Positions 49,976 to 60,964 of a DNA stretch of 64,000 bases are shown piece by piece. The DNA comes from Cellulomonas fimi ATCC 484. Its GTDB lineage: Bacteria > Actinomycetota > Actinomycetes > Actinomycetales > Cellulomonadaceae. Every line of letters starts with the position of its first letter. Position 1 is the first letter of the stretch. The notes beneath the pieces were generated by a model, which did not search any database, was not told the origin of the DNA, and saw only the letters and a program-made list of their open reading frames with translations. The stretch is from assembly GCF_000212695.1 (NCBI RefSeq), contig NC_015514.1, positions 372,001-436,000 on the forward strand, given 5' to 3'. Made by a program: the position numbers and the translations under genes.

Positions 49976-50812
49976 ATGTGCCGATGGCTCGCCTACTCGG
50001 GCTCCCCGGTGACGCTCGACGAGCTGCTCTACAAGCCCGCGAACTCGCTCGTCATGCAGAGCCGGCACAGCCGCCTCGGGGTGGAGCCCATGAACGGCGA
50101 CGGGTTCGGGGTCGGCTGGTACGACGGGCACGCACCGAACCCCGGCCTGTTCCGCAGCGTCGAGCCGGCGTGGAGCGACCGGAACCTGCAGGAGCTCGCG
50201 CGGCACGTGCGCTCCGGCGTCGTCCTGGCGCACATCCGCGCGACGACCGGCACGGCGGTGCAGCAGACCAACTGCCACCCGTTCCGGCACGGGCAGTGGC
50301 TGTGGATGCACAACGGGGTGATCGACCGGTTCCTCGAGCTCAAGCGCGACCTGCAGCTCGCGGTCGCCCCCGACCTGTTCCCGCACATCGAGGGCACGAC
50401 CGACTCCGAGACGCTGTTCCACCTCGCGCTGTCGTTCGGGCTCACCGACGACCCGCCGTCGGCGGTCGCGGCGGCCGTCGGCGTCGTCGAGGACGTGGCC
50501 CGCGCGCACGGCGTGCCGTTCCCCGTGCAGGGCACGTTCGCGACGACCGACGGGCGGCACGTGTGGGCGTTCCGCTACTCCTCGGAGGGGCGGTCGCGCT
50601 CGCTGTTCCGCAACGCCGACGTCACCGTGCTGCGCCAGCAGTACCCGGACAACCCCGTGCTGCACGACCTGGCCGACGACACGCGGCTCGTCGTCTCCGA
50701 GCCGCTCGGCGACCTGCGCGGCGCGTGGCTGGAGGTCCCCGAGTCGACGTGCCTCGTCATCGGCGACGGCGTCGACGAGCTCGTGCCGTTCGCGCCGCGC
50801 CCGCCGGGCTGA
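49976..50812 (+). CDS. Class II glutamine amidotransferase (YafJ/EgtC-like)
   Basis: 278 residues. Met-Cys N-terminus (MCRWLAYSG) supplies the nucleophilic Cys2 after Met removal; NGDGFGVGWYD, LAHIRATTGTAVQQTNCHPF and WMHNGVI are the Ntn-hydrolase motifs of the family. Stand-alone members hydrolyse gamma-glutamyl bonds; no ergothioneine gene is nearby, so EgtC is not supported. GGAGG precedes the ATG. Confidence 0.9.
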   Translation: MCRWLAYSGSPVTLDELLYKPANSLVMQSRHSRLGVEPMNGDGFGVGWYDGHAPNPGLFRSVEPAWSDRNLQELARHVRSGVVLAHIRATTGTAVQQTNCHPFRHGQWLWMHNGVIDRFLELKRDLQLAVAPDLFPHIEGTTDSETLFHLALSFGLTDDPPSAVAAAVGVVEDVARAHGVPFPVQGTFATTDGRHVWAFRYSSEGRSRSLFRNADVTVLRQQYPDNPVLHDLADDTRLVVSEPLGDLRGAWLEVPESTCLVIGDGVDELVPFAPRPPG

Positions 50813-50854
50813 CCGCGCCGGACGCGGCACCGCCGGGGCGGACGGGGTGGCGGC

Positions 50855-51460
50855 TCACTTGCGCGCGTAGTCGACGTCCGGGTCGCCGATGTGCCCCGGC
50901 GCGTTCGCCGCGAGGACCCGCTGCACGAACGCGCAGTACTCGCTCATGTAGTGCCGCAGGAAGTCGGCCGTCGACGCGTCGCGCACCTCGCCGTCGGCAC
51001 CGAACACCTCGGGGCGGAAGGTGACGTAGGCCTCCGGGGCGTTGAGCTGCGGCGCGTCGAGGAAGCTCAGGACGCTGCGCATCGACGCCTGCATGACCGC
51101 GGTGCCGATCCCGCCCGGCGAGGCACCGATGATGCCCGTCGGCTTGCGCGCGAACGAGTTCTGGCCCCACGGCCGCGAGCCCCAGTCGATGGCGTTCTTC
51201 AGCGGTCCGGGGATCGAGCGGTTGTACTCGGGCGTCACGAACAGGATGCCGTCCGAAGACTCGACGGCGTCCTTGAGTGCGCGCGCCGGGGCGGGGAAGT
51301 CGTCCTCGAGGTCGTAGTCGAACAGCGGCAGGTCGCGGATCGGGATCTCGGTGAACTCCAGCTCCTGCGGCGCGAGCCGGACGAGCGCCCGGGCCAGGAC
51401 CCGGTTGATCGACCCGGCCGACAGGCTCCCGACGACGTAACCGATCTGGTAGGTGGCCAT
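50855..51460 (-). CDS. NADPH-dependent FMN reductase
   Basis: 201-residue flavodoxin-like reductase: FMN loop GSLSAGSINR, LFVTPEYNRSIPGPLKNAID and the conserved KPTGIIGASPGGIGTAVMQ. Such enzymes reduce quinones, azo dyes or chromate. Convergent with the amidotransferase gene. ATG at 51460. Confidence 0.92.
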   Translation of the reverse strand: MATYQIGYVVGSLSAGSINRVLARALVRLAPQELEFTEIPIRDLPLFDYDLEDDFPAPARALKDAVESSDGILFVTPEYNRSIPGPLKNAIDWGSRPWGQNSFARKPTGIIGASPGGIGTAVMQASMRSVLSFLDAPQLNAPEAYVTFRPEVFGADGEVRDASTADFLRHYMSEYCAFVQRVLAANAPGHIGDPDVDYARK

Positions 51461-51557
51461 GGTGCCCTCGTCCCCTCGCGGCCCCCCGGCCGGACGGTCG
51501 GGCGGTGACCGTCCGTCGATCGTCGCGCGAGGCCGGTCCCGGGGCGACCCGGGCGGG

Positions 51558-52193
51558 TCAGGCGCGGCCGAGCTGCACGAGCAGGTCCGTCGCCGCCTGC
51601 TCGGGCGTGTACGCGGCGAGCGCGTCCTCGTCGAGCGACGTGACCTCGAGCTGGACGAGCGCTCCCGCCTCCTCGTCGTGGAACAGCGCCGTCACCTCGC
51701 CGTACGCGGTCTTCGGGTACCAGCGGACGTTGACGTGCACGTCGACGCCGGCGACCTCGACGGTCGTCGGGTCGTTCTCCTGGTCGGTGCTCGTCCCCTG
51801 GTCGAGGAACAGCTCGACCGTGCGTGCGCCGTCCGACGCGGACGTCGTGCGGATGAGCTGGAGCTGCGCGCTGAGGTCGTCGCCGCGGAACTCGCACAGG
51901 TACCGGAACGCGTCGGCGTCCTCCCCGTAGGGTCCCCACCCGCTGAGGTCGGTGCTCCCGGTGGCCCCGTGCGCGGTGACCTCGTCGGTGAGGACGCACG
52001 GCTCGCCGCTCAGGACCGGCACGGACCCGCCGTGCGCGTCCGAGTCCGACCACCCCTGCGTGGTCGCGTCGAGCCAGGCGGCCGGGACAGAGGTGGCCGG
52101 CGTCGGCGTCGCGTCCGCGCCGCCGGACCCTCCCGAGCACGCGGCCAGCAGCAGCACGGGCAGGACGAGGACGGCGGCACGGGAGCGGAGCAC
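51558..52193 (-). CDS. Lipoprotein of unknown function
   Basis: 211 residues. Lipobox LLLAACSGG (Cys19) after a signal peptide, a Thr/Pro linker and a DUF3558-like domain (GEPCVLTDEV, with a paired Cys in FRYLCEFRGDD). Actinobacterial surface lipoproteins of this type have no proven role. GTG start at 52193. Confidence 0.7.
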   Translation of the reverse strand: MLRSRAAVLVLPVLLLAACSGGSGGADATPTPATSVPAAWLDATTQGWSDSDAHGGSVPVLSGEPCVLTDEVTAHGATGSTDLSGWGPYGEDADAFRYLCEFRGDDLSAQLQLIRTTSASDGARTVELFLDQGTSTDQENDPTTVEVAGVDVHVNVRWYPKTAYGEVTALFHDEEAGALVQLEVTSLDEDALAAYTPEQAATDLLVQLGRA

Positions 52194-52276
52194 CCGCCGA
52201 GGGTAGGGCAGGGCCGTGCCGCGGGCCCGGGGCGTCCGCCGGCCCCACGGGTCCGCGACGACCTCGGCGTACCGCC

Positions 52277-52676
52277 TCAGGCGCGGTCGTACGTCAGGAC
52301 GCGCACCCCGGACTCCAGCAGCGTCTCGCCCGCGGGCCGGAACAGGTGCGGTGCGAAGGGGCCGTCGAACATCGGGACACCCGAGCCGATGACCGACCGG
52401 TTCTGCTTGACGACGAGCCGGTCGATCTCGGGCAGGAGCGCGTGGGCCAGCTTCCCGCCGCCGACCAGCCACAGGTCCTTGCCGTCCTCCGCCTTCAGCG
52501 CCCGCACCCGCCCGAGCGTCCTCGCGCACCCGCCCGAGCGCGTCCTCGCGCACCAGCTCGACGGCCGGCGCAGGGACGGACGCCAGCGTCGTCGAGACGA
52601 CGAGGTGACGCAGGTGGGGGTACGCGTCGTCGACGCCCGCCGCGAGCCCGACCTCGTGGTGGGTGGTGCGGTCGCG
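52277..52676 (-). pseudogene. Broken RibD C-terminal / dihydrofolate-reductase-like gene
   Basis: The C-terminal part of a RibD/DHFR-like protein is clear (DLWLVGGGKLAHALLPEIDR, then SVIGSGVPMFDG). Upstream, YPHLRHLVVSTTLAS and PAVELVREDALGRVR continue the family but in another frame. The break is an imperfect 22-base tandem copy near 52509-52553 (CGCGAGGACGCTCGGGCGGG next to its 24-base model); removing it restores VREDALGRVRALKAEDGK. The family N-terminus (start Met with SLDG region) is missing as well, since no matching sequence lies before TTHHEVGLAAG. So it is 5'-truncated and frameshifted. Confidence 0.8.
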
Positions 52677-52785
52677 CGCAGGACAGCGACGGGCGTCGCC
52701 GGCCCGACCCCTTGTCGTGCCGGCCGCGGTGACGGTAGACCGGGGCGGTCACTGCCCGCGCGTGCCCCGGCGACGAGGAGACACC

Positions 52786-53550
52786 ATGGCGACGTTCGAC
52801 CAGTCCGACGACCTCACGGGGGCGCAGTTCGTCGACGTGAACCTGAGCGGCGCGCGGTTCGTGCGGTCCCGGCTGTCCGGAGCGGTGATGCGCGGGGTCG
52901 ACGTCGACGGTGCGGACGTCGACGCGCCGTGGCTCCCCGACGGCCGGTTCCTCGTGAACGGGGTGGACGTCGTGCCGTTCGTCGAGGCGGAGCTGGACCG
53001 CCGGTTCCCGGGGCGCGGGCAGCGGCGCGCGGCCGACCCGGACGGTCTGCGGCAGGCGTGGGCGGCGCTGCAGGCGGCGTGGGGGCGGACGCTCGAGCGG
53101 GTCGCCGGGATGCCGCCCGGCACCGTAGACGTGTCCGTCGACGGGGAGTGGTCGTTCGCGCAGACGCTGCGGCACCTGGTGATGGCGACCGACACCTGGC
53201 TCGGCAAGGCCGTGCTGGGCCTCGAGCAGCCGTACCACCCGTTCGGGCTGGCGAATGCGGAGGCGGAGGACGACGGCCTGGACATGTCGATCTTCGCGGG
53301 GGCCGCGCCGACGTACGACGAGGTGCTCGCGGTCCGGGCCGAGCGCGTCGCGATGGTGGGTGACCTGCTCGCGACGGTGACGCCGGAGGAGCTCGCGGCG
53401 GAGCGGCGCAACCCGTGGGCGCCCGCGTACCCGGAGACGGTCCTGTCGTGCCTGCACACGATCCTCGAGGAGGAGTGGGAGCACCACCGCTTCGCGGTGC
53501 GGGACCTCGACGCGATCGCCGCGGGGCAGACGGCGCCCGCAGGCGCCTGA
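52786..53550 (+). CDS. Pentapeptide-repeat / DinB-fold fusion protein
   Basis: 254 residues. Residues ~8-45 have pentapeptide-type repeats (DLTGAQFVDVNLSGARFVRS). From ~90 follows a DinB-like four-helix bundle with the three expected metal-binding histidines: FAQTLRHLVMATDTW, and HTILEEEWEHHRF. DinB-fold proteins include mycothiol- and bacillithiol-dependent transferases. CGAGGAG precedes the ATG. Confidence 0.8.
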   Translation: MATFDQSDDLTGAQFVDVNLSGARFVRSRLSGAVMRGVDVDGADVDAPWLPDGRFLVNGVDVVPFVEAELDRRFPGRGQRRAADPDGLRQAWAALQAAWGRTLERVAGMPPGTVDVSVDGEWSFAQTLRHLVMATDTWLGKAVLGLEQPYHPFGLANAEAEDDGLDMSIFAGAAPTYDEVLAVRAERVAMVGDLLATVTPEELAAERRNPWAPAYPETVLSCLHTILEEEWEHHRFAVRDLDAIAAGQTAPAGA

Positions 53551-53555
53551 CGGCG

Positions 53556-53812
53556 TCAGCAGCAGCGGGCGCCCGGGCTGGCGTCCTGCTCGGCGTGCCG
53601 GGCCCGCCAGTAGGCGGCCTCCGAGACCGGCTCGCTGCCCGGGTGGGTGCGGGCGACGTGCGCGACGTACCGCGCGTAGTCGTGGTCGCCGAGCAGGGTC
53701 GTCGTGTACCAGCGGACCGCCCTGCCCGCGCGCACGACCGCGTGGGCGAGCGCGGTCCCGCTCGCGCGCGGGACGCCGCGGGGGTGGGGCGTCGCGGCCG
53801 GGCCGGCCGGCG

Positions 53813-53816
<4 letters not shown>
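53556..53816 (-). CDS. ybdD: YbdD/YjiX (DUF466) family protein
   Basis: 86 residues. The family core is present: VRWYTTTLLGDHDYARYVAH, then EPVSEAAYWRARH. Small proteins of this family are required partners of CstA/BtsT pyruvate transporters. The GTG overlaps the cstA stop (GTGA), so translation is coupled. The C-terminus ends in two cysteines. Confidence 0.85.
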
Positions 53817-56077
<2,261 letters not shown>

Positions 56078-56110
56078 CGTTGCCCCCTGGCGTCGTCGTC
56101 GACTCGCCGG

Positions 56111-56702
56111 TCACGCTACGCGGGGGCGCCGACCTCCGCAACCGGGCGAGGCAGGCGCCGGCGGCGAGCGACCCGACGGCCCCCGCGACCAGGTCCCCGA
56201 GCGTGTCGGTGTACCCGACGTTGATCGTCGGGTCGAGGTAGGCGTTCCCGAGCCACTCGCCGATCTCCCACAGCAGCGAAAGAGTCGCGCCCACGCCGGT
56301 CGAGACGACGACGCACCCGGCGACCGGGTGGGCGAGGGACGCGTCGCGCGGGTCGGCGACGACCCCGTGCCGCACGGCCGCGAGGACGGCGACGGCCGCG
56401 ATCAGCCCCGTCGTGACGGTGTGCGCGAGGACGTCGAGCCACCACACCCGCTCGTACCACCCGAGCTGAGCGGCCCAGCCCGACGCGAGCAGCGCCACGC
56501 CGTACGCGGCGTCGAGCCGGGCGGGCGTGCCCAGCCGACGGGGCAGCACCGTGCCGCCGAGGACGAGCAGGAACAGCGCCGCGGCCACCGCGCCGAGCCA
56601 GAGCCCGCCGACGACGACGCTGACCGCCGCGAGCAGGCGCACCGCGTCACCCGCGCGGCGCGAGCCGGCGCCGGACCGGTCGGGTGCCTCCGGCTGGTCC
56701 AC
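56111..56702 (-). CDS. Membrane protein with apparent 3' frameshift
   Basis: About 197 residues with five or six helices; recognisable stretches are YERVWWLDVLAHTVTTGLIA, TLSLLWEIGEWLGNAYLD and TDTLGDLVAGAVGSLAAGAC, like a small family of actinobacterial membrane proteins (DUF2238-type). AGGAGG six bases before the GTG fixes the start. In its own frame there is no stop until 53556, after cstA and ybdD. Stops in the other two frames (TAG at 56118-56116, TGA at 56113-56111) sit exactly where the protein should end, so a one- or two-base indel near the 3' end is likely. End given is approximate. Confidence 0.6.
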
Positions 56703-56816
56703 GGTCCGCCTCCTCGCGGCCGCAGGGCCGTCACCCGGCCGCGCCCGGGCGGTGCAGCCGGGCACCAGGGTGCGTCGGTGCGGTCGCCCGCGCATCCGGT
56801 GCGGCGCGGTGCGACC

Positions 56817-57143
56817 TCAGAGGAACGCCCGCAGCTCCACCGTGCGGCGGCACGCGTGCGACCCGGCCGTGGCCAGGGCGAGCGCGGTGTCCCGGTCCGG
56901 GGCGTCGACGACCCAGAAGCCGGCGACGAACTCGGTCGTCTCGACGAACGGCCCGTCCGTCACGACGGGCTCGCCGTCGCCGCGGTGGTCGACGACGACG
57001 GCAGTCGTCGGCGCGCCCAGACCACCGGCGAGCACCCAGTGGCCGTGCGCACGGAGCCCGTCGTTGAACGCGTCGATCGCCGCCCTCTCGGCGTCCGTCG
57101 CGAGGTCCGTGCCGTCGTGGATCACCGACAGGAGGAACCGCAT
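56817..57143 (-). CDS. YCII-related (DGPF) protein
   Basis: 108 residues with the canonical signature VTDGPFVETTEFVAGFWVVDA and N-terminus MRFLLSVIHDG. Single-domain DGPF proteins usually accompany ECF sigma factors, but none is adjacent; the nearest is the ECF42 gene at 12794. It diverges from the acetyltransferase gene. Confidence 0.9.
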   Translation of the reverse strand: MRFLLSVIHDGTDLATDAERAAIDAFNDGLRAHGHWVLAGGLGAPTTAVVVDHRGDGEPVVTDGPFVETTEFVAGFWVVDAPDRDTALALATAGSHACRRTVELRAFL

Positions 57144-57227
57144 CGTCGTCTCCCTCTCCCTGGCCGCCCGTGCTCGGGCGCTCTCGCCAGGATGACGCCC
57201 GGGCGTGCGCGGATTCGACGGCGACGA

Positions 57228-57245
57228 TATGTTCGTTCGTACATA
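57228..57245 (+). promoter_or_regulatory. TetR-type operator upstream of maa-tetR
   Basis: The sequence fits TATGTnCGnnCGnACATA, an 18-base hyphenated palindrome, ending 20 bases before the ATG of the acetyltransferase gene. TACATA inside it can serve as -10. The TetR regulator encoded second in the operon is the probable ligand. Confidence 0.65.
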
Positions 57246-57265
57246 ACGCGGCTACGCTCGTCGCC

Positions 57266-57868
57266 ATGAGCACCGACCACTTCGCCGGAGACCCGCGCAC
57301 CAACCGCGAGCGGATGCTCGCCGGCGACCTCTACATCGCCGACGACCCCGACAACGAGCGCATCGCGCGCCGCGCGACCGCACTCGTCGACGCGTACCAC
57401 CGCGCGGTCGTCGCGTCCGACGACGCCACCGCCCGCCTGCTGCTCACCGACCTGCTCGGCAGCCTCGGGGAGGGCGCGTTCATCAAGCCGCCGCTCGCCG
57501 TCGACTACGGCGAGAACATCCACGTCGGAGCCCGGACCTTCGTCAACTCCGGCCTCACCGCGCTCGACGTCGCGACGATCACCATCGGCGAGGACTGCCA
57601 GATCGGCCCGAACGTCCAGCTGCTCACCCCGACGCACCCCGTCGACCCGCAGCCCCGACGGGACAAGCTCGAGGCCGCGCAGCCGATCACGCTCGGCGAC
57701 AACGTGTGGCTCGGCGGCGGCGTCATCGTCTGCCCGGGCGTCACCATCGGCGAGAACACGGTCGTCGGCGCCGGCTCGGTCGTCGTGCGCGACCTGCCCG
57801 CGAACGTCGTCGCCGTCGGCAACCCGGCCCGCGTCGTGCGTCGCATCGGGGAGGAGCAGCCGGCGTGA
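57266..57868 (+). CDS. maa: Maltose/galactoside O-acetyltransferase family protein
   Basis: 200-residue hexapeptide-repeat transferase that moves acetyl from acetyl-CoA to a sugar. N-terminal DPRTNRERMLAGDLYIADD is the Maa/LacA start; the left-handed beta helix follows (IGEDCQIGPNVQLLTPTHPV with the catalytic His, then LGGGVIVCPGVTIGENTVVGAGSVV). The stop overlaps the GTG of a TetR gene. Confidence 0.92.
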   Translation: MSTDHFAGDPRTNRERMLAGDLYIADDPDNERIARRATALVDAYHRAVVASDDATARLLLTDLLGSLGEGAFIKPPLAVDYGENIHVGARTFVNSGLTALDVATITIGEDCQIGPNVQLLTPTHPVDPQPRRDKLEAAQPITLGDNVWLGGGVIVCPGVTIGENTVVGAGSVVVRDLPANVVAVGNPARVVRRIGEEQPA

Positions 57869-58458
57869 CCGAACGGCGCGCGCGGCGGCACGACCCCGAG
57901 CGGCGGGAACGGATCCTCGACGCGTGCCTCGACGTGGTCGGGGACGTCGGTGTCGCCGGTGCGTCGACCCGCCGGATCGCTGCCGCCGCGGACGTCCCCC
58001 TCGGCTCGCTCACGTACCACTTCGACGGCGTCGACGAGCTGCTGCACGAGGCGTTCGAGCGCTTCACGCGCCGCATCAGCGACCGCTTCGAGACGTACCT
58101 CGGCGGTGCCGCGGACGTGGAGCAGGCCCGGCGGGCCGTCGTCGAGCTCATCACCGTCGACCTCCTCGCCGACCCCCGCGAGCTCGTCCTCACGCACGAG
58201 CTCTACACGCTCGCCGCGCGCGACCCCCGCTACCGGCGGCTCACGCACGCGTGGATGGCCCGCAGCCGGCACGCGCTCGAACGGCACTTCGACCCGGCGA
58301 CGGCGCGGCTGCTCGACGCGCTGATCGAGGGCCTGACCATCCACCGCGCGCTCGACACCGAGCCGCACGAGCGCGACGAGGTGCGGCACGCCGTCGCGCT
58401 CGTCACGCGGGCACCGGCCGGGCCCGTGGCCGCTCCGCCCGGACCGGCGGCCGGGTGA
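57865..58458 (+). CDS. TetR-family regulator co-encoded with Maa
   Basis: 197 residues. HTH: ASTRRIAAAADVPLGSLTYH. The C-terminal ligand domain is followed by a Pro/Ala tail. GTG start overlaps the maa stop (GTGA). Probably represses its own operon through the palindrome at 57228. Confidence 0.87.
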   Translation: MTERRARRHDPERRERILDACLDVVGDVGVAGASTRRIAAAADVPLGSLTYHFDGVDELLHEAFERFTRRISDRFETYLGGAADVEQARRAVVELITVDLLADPRELVLTHELYTLAARDPRYRRLTHAWMARSRHALERHFDPATARLLDALIEGLTIHRALDTEPHERDEVRHAVALVTRAPAGPVAAPPGPAAG

Positions 58459-58488
58459 CGGGCGCGACCGGGCGGTGCCCGGCGGACG

Positions 58489-59118
58489 TCAGGACCGGTG
58501 CAGCGCGCCGTGCAGGTCACGCAGCAGCGCGATCTCCGCACCGTGGTGCAGCACCTCCTGGTTGACCCACCAGACGATCTCGAGGAACGGCTGGTCGGCG
58601 TCGTCGCCGTCCGGGTACGTGCAGCGGCCGACCTCGTCGAGCGCCGCGTCGTCCGCCGTCACCAGGGCCTCGCGCCACGCGGCGACCCCGCGCGCCAGCA
58701 GCGCCACGCCGCCGTCGGCGTCCCCCGGGTAGACGAGGTCCGCCTCGGACCCCTGCCGGCTGCCGACCGTGTACTCCGCACGGCCGAGAAGCATCTCCGC
58801 CACGTGCGCGATGCGCCACGCGATCGTCGTCACGGGAGGCGGCCAGGGGTGCGGGCGCCCGCCGTCTCGGCCCCAGTCCCCGGCACCGACCAGCACCGTC
58901 GCCCCCGGGCCCGGCCCGTCGACCTTCCGCCGGACCGACCAGGCGCCCGGCGCGGGCTCCCAGAGGTACTCGGCGTCGGTGAGCGGAGGCACGGCGACCC
59001 GCTCGCCGTCGCCGCTGTCCATGTCCGGCCCCGTGAGCCGCGCCAGCAGCCGCTCGCTCGCCCAGTCGTACTGCGCGAGCAACGGCGCGAGCCGGTCCGG
59101 GACGCCCTCGTCAGCCAT
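58489..59118 (-). CDS. DinB-family protein
   Basis: 209 residues with the four-helix DinB bundle: LLAQYDWASERLLARL at the N-terminus, IAWRIAHVAEMLLGRAEYTV carrying one metal His, and WWVNQEVLHHGAEIALLRDL carrying two. Probable metal-dependent thiol transferase; substrate unknown. ATG at 59118. Confidence 0.85.
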   Translation of the reverse strand: MADEGVPDRLAPLLAQYDWASERLLARLTGPDMDSGDGERVAVPPLTDAEYLWEPAPGAWSVRRKVDGPGPGATVLVGAGDWGRDGGRPHPWPPPVTTIAWRIAHVAEMLLGRAEYTVGSRQGSEADLVYPGDADGGVALLARGVAAWREALVTADDAALDEVGRCTYPDGDDADQPFLEIVWWVNQEVLHHGAEIALLRDLHGALHRS

Positions 59119-59210
59119 GCCGCGACGGTACTGCGGGCCACCCACGCCGGGGAGTGCGGCCCTGCCCACCCGCGGCGGGGCCGCGGCGGCGGGTGTGGGT
59201 CGGCTCTGCG

Positions 59211-59885
59211 ATGCTCCGTGTCGTGCCTCTGTCGACCGGCGTCCTGCGTCCCCGCTCCCGTGACCCCCTGTGGCGTGCCGTGCACGCCGAGCGCGCGGCA
59301 CTCGCGGACGACCTCGCGCTCCTGACCGAGGCGCAGTGGGACGCGCCGTCGCTGTGCCGTGGCTGGTCGGTGCGCCACGTGGTCGCGCACCTGACGGCGG
59401 CCGCGAGCCACGGTCGCGCGGCGTGGCTGCGCAGCGTCGCCGGGGCGCGGTTCGACTTCGCCGTGCACAACGACCGGCGGCTGGCCGAGCACCTCGGTGC
59501 GTCGCCGCAGGAGACGCTGGCCCGTTTCCGGGCCGTGGTGCGCAGCACGACCGCCCCACCCGGTCCCGCCGCCGCGTGGCTCGGGGAGGTCGTCGTGCAC
59601 GCGCAGGACGTCCGGCGGCCGCTCGGGCTGCCGTCCGCGGTGCCGGTGGCCGCGTCGACCGCGGTCGCCGAGCTGTTCGTCGGCCGGGACCTCACCGTGG
59701 ACGGCCGCGCGGCGGTCCGGGGCCTGCGGGTGGAGGCGACCGACGGCCCGTTCCGGGCGGGCGACGGCACCGAGCCGGTCCAGGGCCCGACGCTCGCGCT
59801 GACGATGGCGATCGCCGGTCGGGCGGACTTCTGCGACGACCTGACCGGTCCGGGCGTCGCGACCCTCCGGGCGCGCTGCGGCTGA
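59211..59885 (+). CDS. Mycothiol-dependent maleylpyruvate-isomerase-like (TIGR03083) protein
   Basis: 224 residues. The MDMPI N-terminal domain is recognised by LTEAQWDAPSLCRGWSVRHV followed by VAHLTAA, with the metal His in VVAHL; VVVHAQDVRRPLGLP carries a later His. Members use mycothiol as cofactor. Divergent from the DinB gene. ATG at 59211; a GTG at 59223 is an alternative. Confidence 0.8.
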   Translation: MLRVVPLSTGVLRPRSRDPLWRAVHAERAALADDLALLTEAQWDAPSLCRGWSVRHVVAHLTAAASHGRAAWLRSVAGARFDFAVHNDRRLAEHLGASPQETLARFRAVVRSTTAPPGPAAAWLGEVVVHAQDVRRPLGLPSAVPVAASTAVAELFVGRDLTVDGRAAVRGLRVEATDGPFRAGDGTEPVQGPTLALTMAIAGRADFCDDLTGPGVATLRARCG

Positions 59886-59993
59886 CGTCAGGCTGGGCGC
59901 GACGCCACGGTGCTGGTCCCGTGCCGGCCCCGTGCCCGTGTGGTCCCGCGGGACGAGCGGCCGCGACCCTGCCGGGCGCGGCCGCCCGTGCCG

Positions 59994-60791
59994 TCAGAAG
60001 GGCATCTCCGTGGTGACCTGGTCGGCCGGGGGAGCGGTGACGGGCGCGCCCGCGCCGTAGTTTGCGAAGGTGATCGTCGTCCCGTTGCCCGCGATGTCGT
60101 AGGCGACCTTGTGCACCAGGTCGTCGTCCGAGACCCAGTACTGGTAGGTGAGGGTCGGCGGGAGGGCGGCGACGCCCTCGGGCAGCATCCCGGCCGCCAC
60201 CTCCGGGGCGATCTTCGTGGTGTCGACGACCAGCTGGTACGGCTGCACGGTCACGCCGCCGAGGTCCTCGGGAGCACCGACGGGGTCGAAGGAGACGATC
60301 GCCTGCTCCATGCCCGAGAACTCGCTGCGGTCGAGCTCGTCGAGCAGCGTGCCGAGCTCCGCCAGCGGGTTGCTGGTGTCCGCCGGGTCGACCTGGAAGT
60401 ACTTCTCGCCGAGGAGCGCGGGCATGCGCACGAACAGCAGGCCGTCGACGATCCGGATCTCGATGTCGCCGTCGGGCATCGACCCCACCATCGCGATGTT
60501 CCGCTTGCCGCCGGCGAAGTCGACCGACGCGGTGCCGTGGAACGGCGCGCTGCCCGTCTCGTCGATCGTCGTGTCGTAGCTCGTCTGCGCGTTCGAGGCG
60601 GCGTCGAGGCGGGCGACCACGTTCGCCGCGCTGAGCGGCTCGACGGTCGGCGTGGGCGTCGGGGTGGGTGTCGCCGTGGCCGTCTTCGAGGGCGACGCGG
60701 CGGCCGGCTCGGGCTCCGCCGAGGAGCAGGCGGTCAGCGTGACGGCGAGCAGCGCGGTGGCGCTCAGGGCGACGAGGGGACGGGGACGCAC
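59994..60791 (-). CDS. LppX/LprAFG-like lipoprotein
   Basis: 265 residues. Lipobox VTLTACSS (Cys22), Thr/Pro linker, then a half-barrel domain typical of LppX/LprG and LolA-type lipid carriers (ASVDFAGGKRNIAMVGSMPD, GLLFVRMPALLGEKYFQVDP). Likely binds lipid or glycolipid at the cell surface. A perfect AGGAGGT precedes the GTG. Confidence 0.85.
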   Translation of the reverse strand: MRPRPLVALSATALLAVTLTACSSAEPEPAAASPSKTATATPTPTPTPTVEPLSAANVVARLDAASNAQTSYDTTIDETGSAPFHGTASVDFAGGKRNIAMVGSMPDGDIEIRIVDGLLFVRMPALLGEKYFQVDPADTSNPLAELGTLLDELDRSEFSGMEQAIVSFDPVGAPEDLGGVTVQPYQLVVDTTKIAPEVAAGMLPEGVAALPPTLTYQYWVSDDDLVHKVAYDIAGNGTTITFANYGAGAPVTAPPADQVTTEMPF

Positions 60792-60964
60792 GGGACCTCC
60801 TGGGGTGCCGGACCGCTGGGTGGGGTGCCGCCGCGGTCCGGGGCGGCCCGTCATCGTGACAGCCTGTGCACCCGCTGTGTGACGGGTTTCGGAGAACGGT
60901 GTCCAAGCTGTGACCTGGGACCGCGGACGCCGGCACCTCCGCAACCCGCGCCGGCGGCGCGGCG

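Noticed and set aside
51558-52553. A 331-codon protein extending the lipoprotein upstream
   Set aside because: The signal peptide and lipobox begin at 52193; upstream codons are the shadow of the broken DHFR-like gene.
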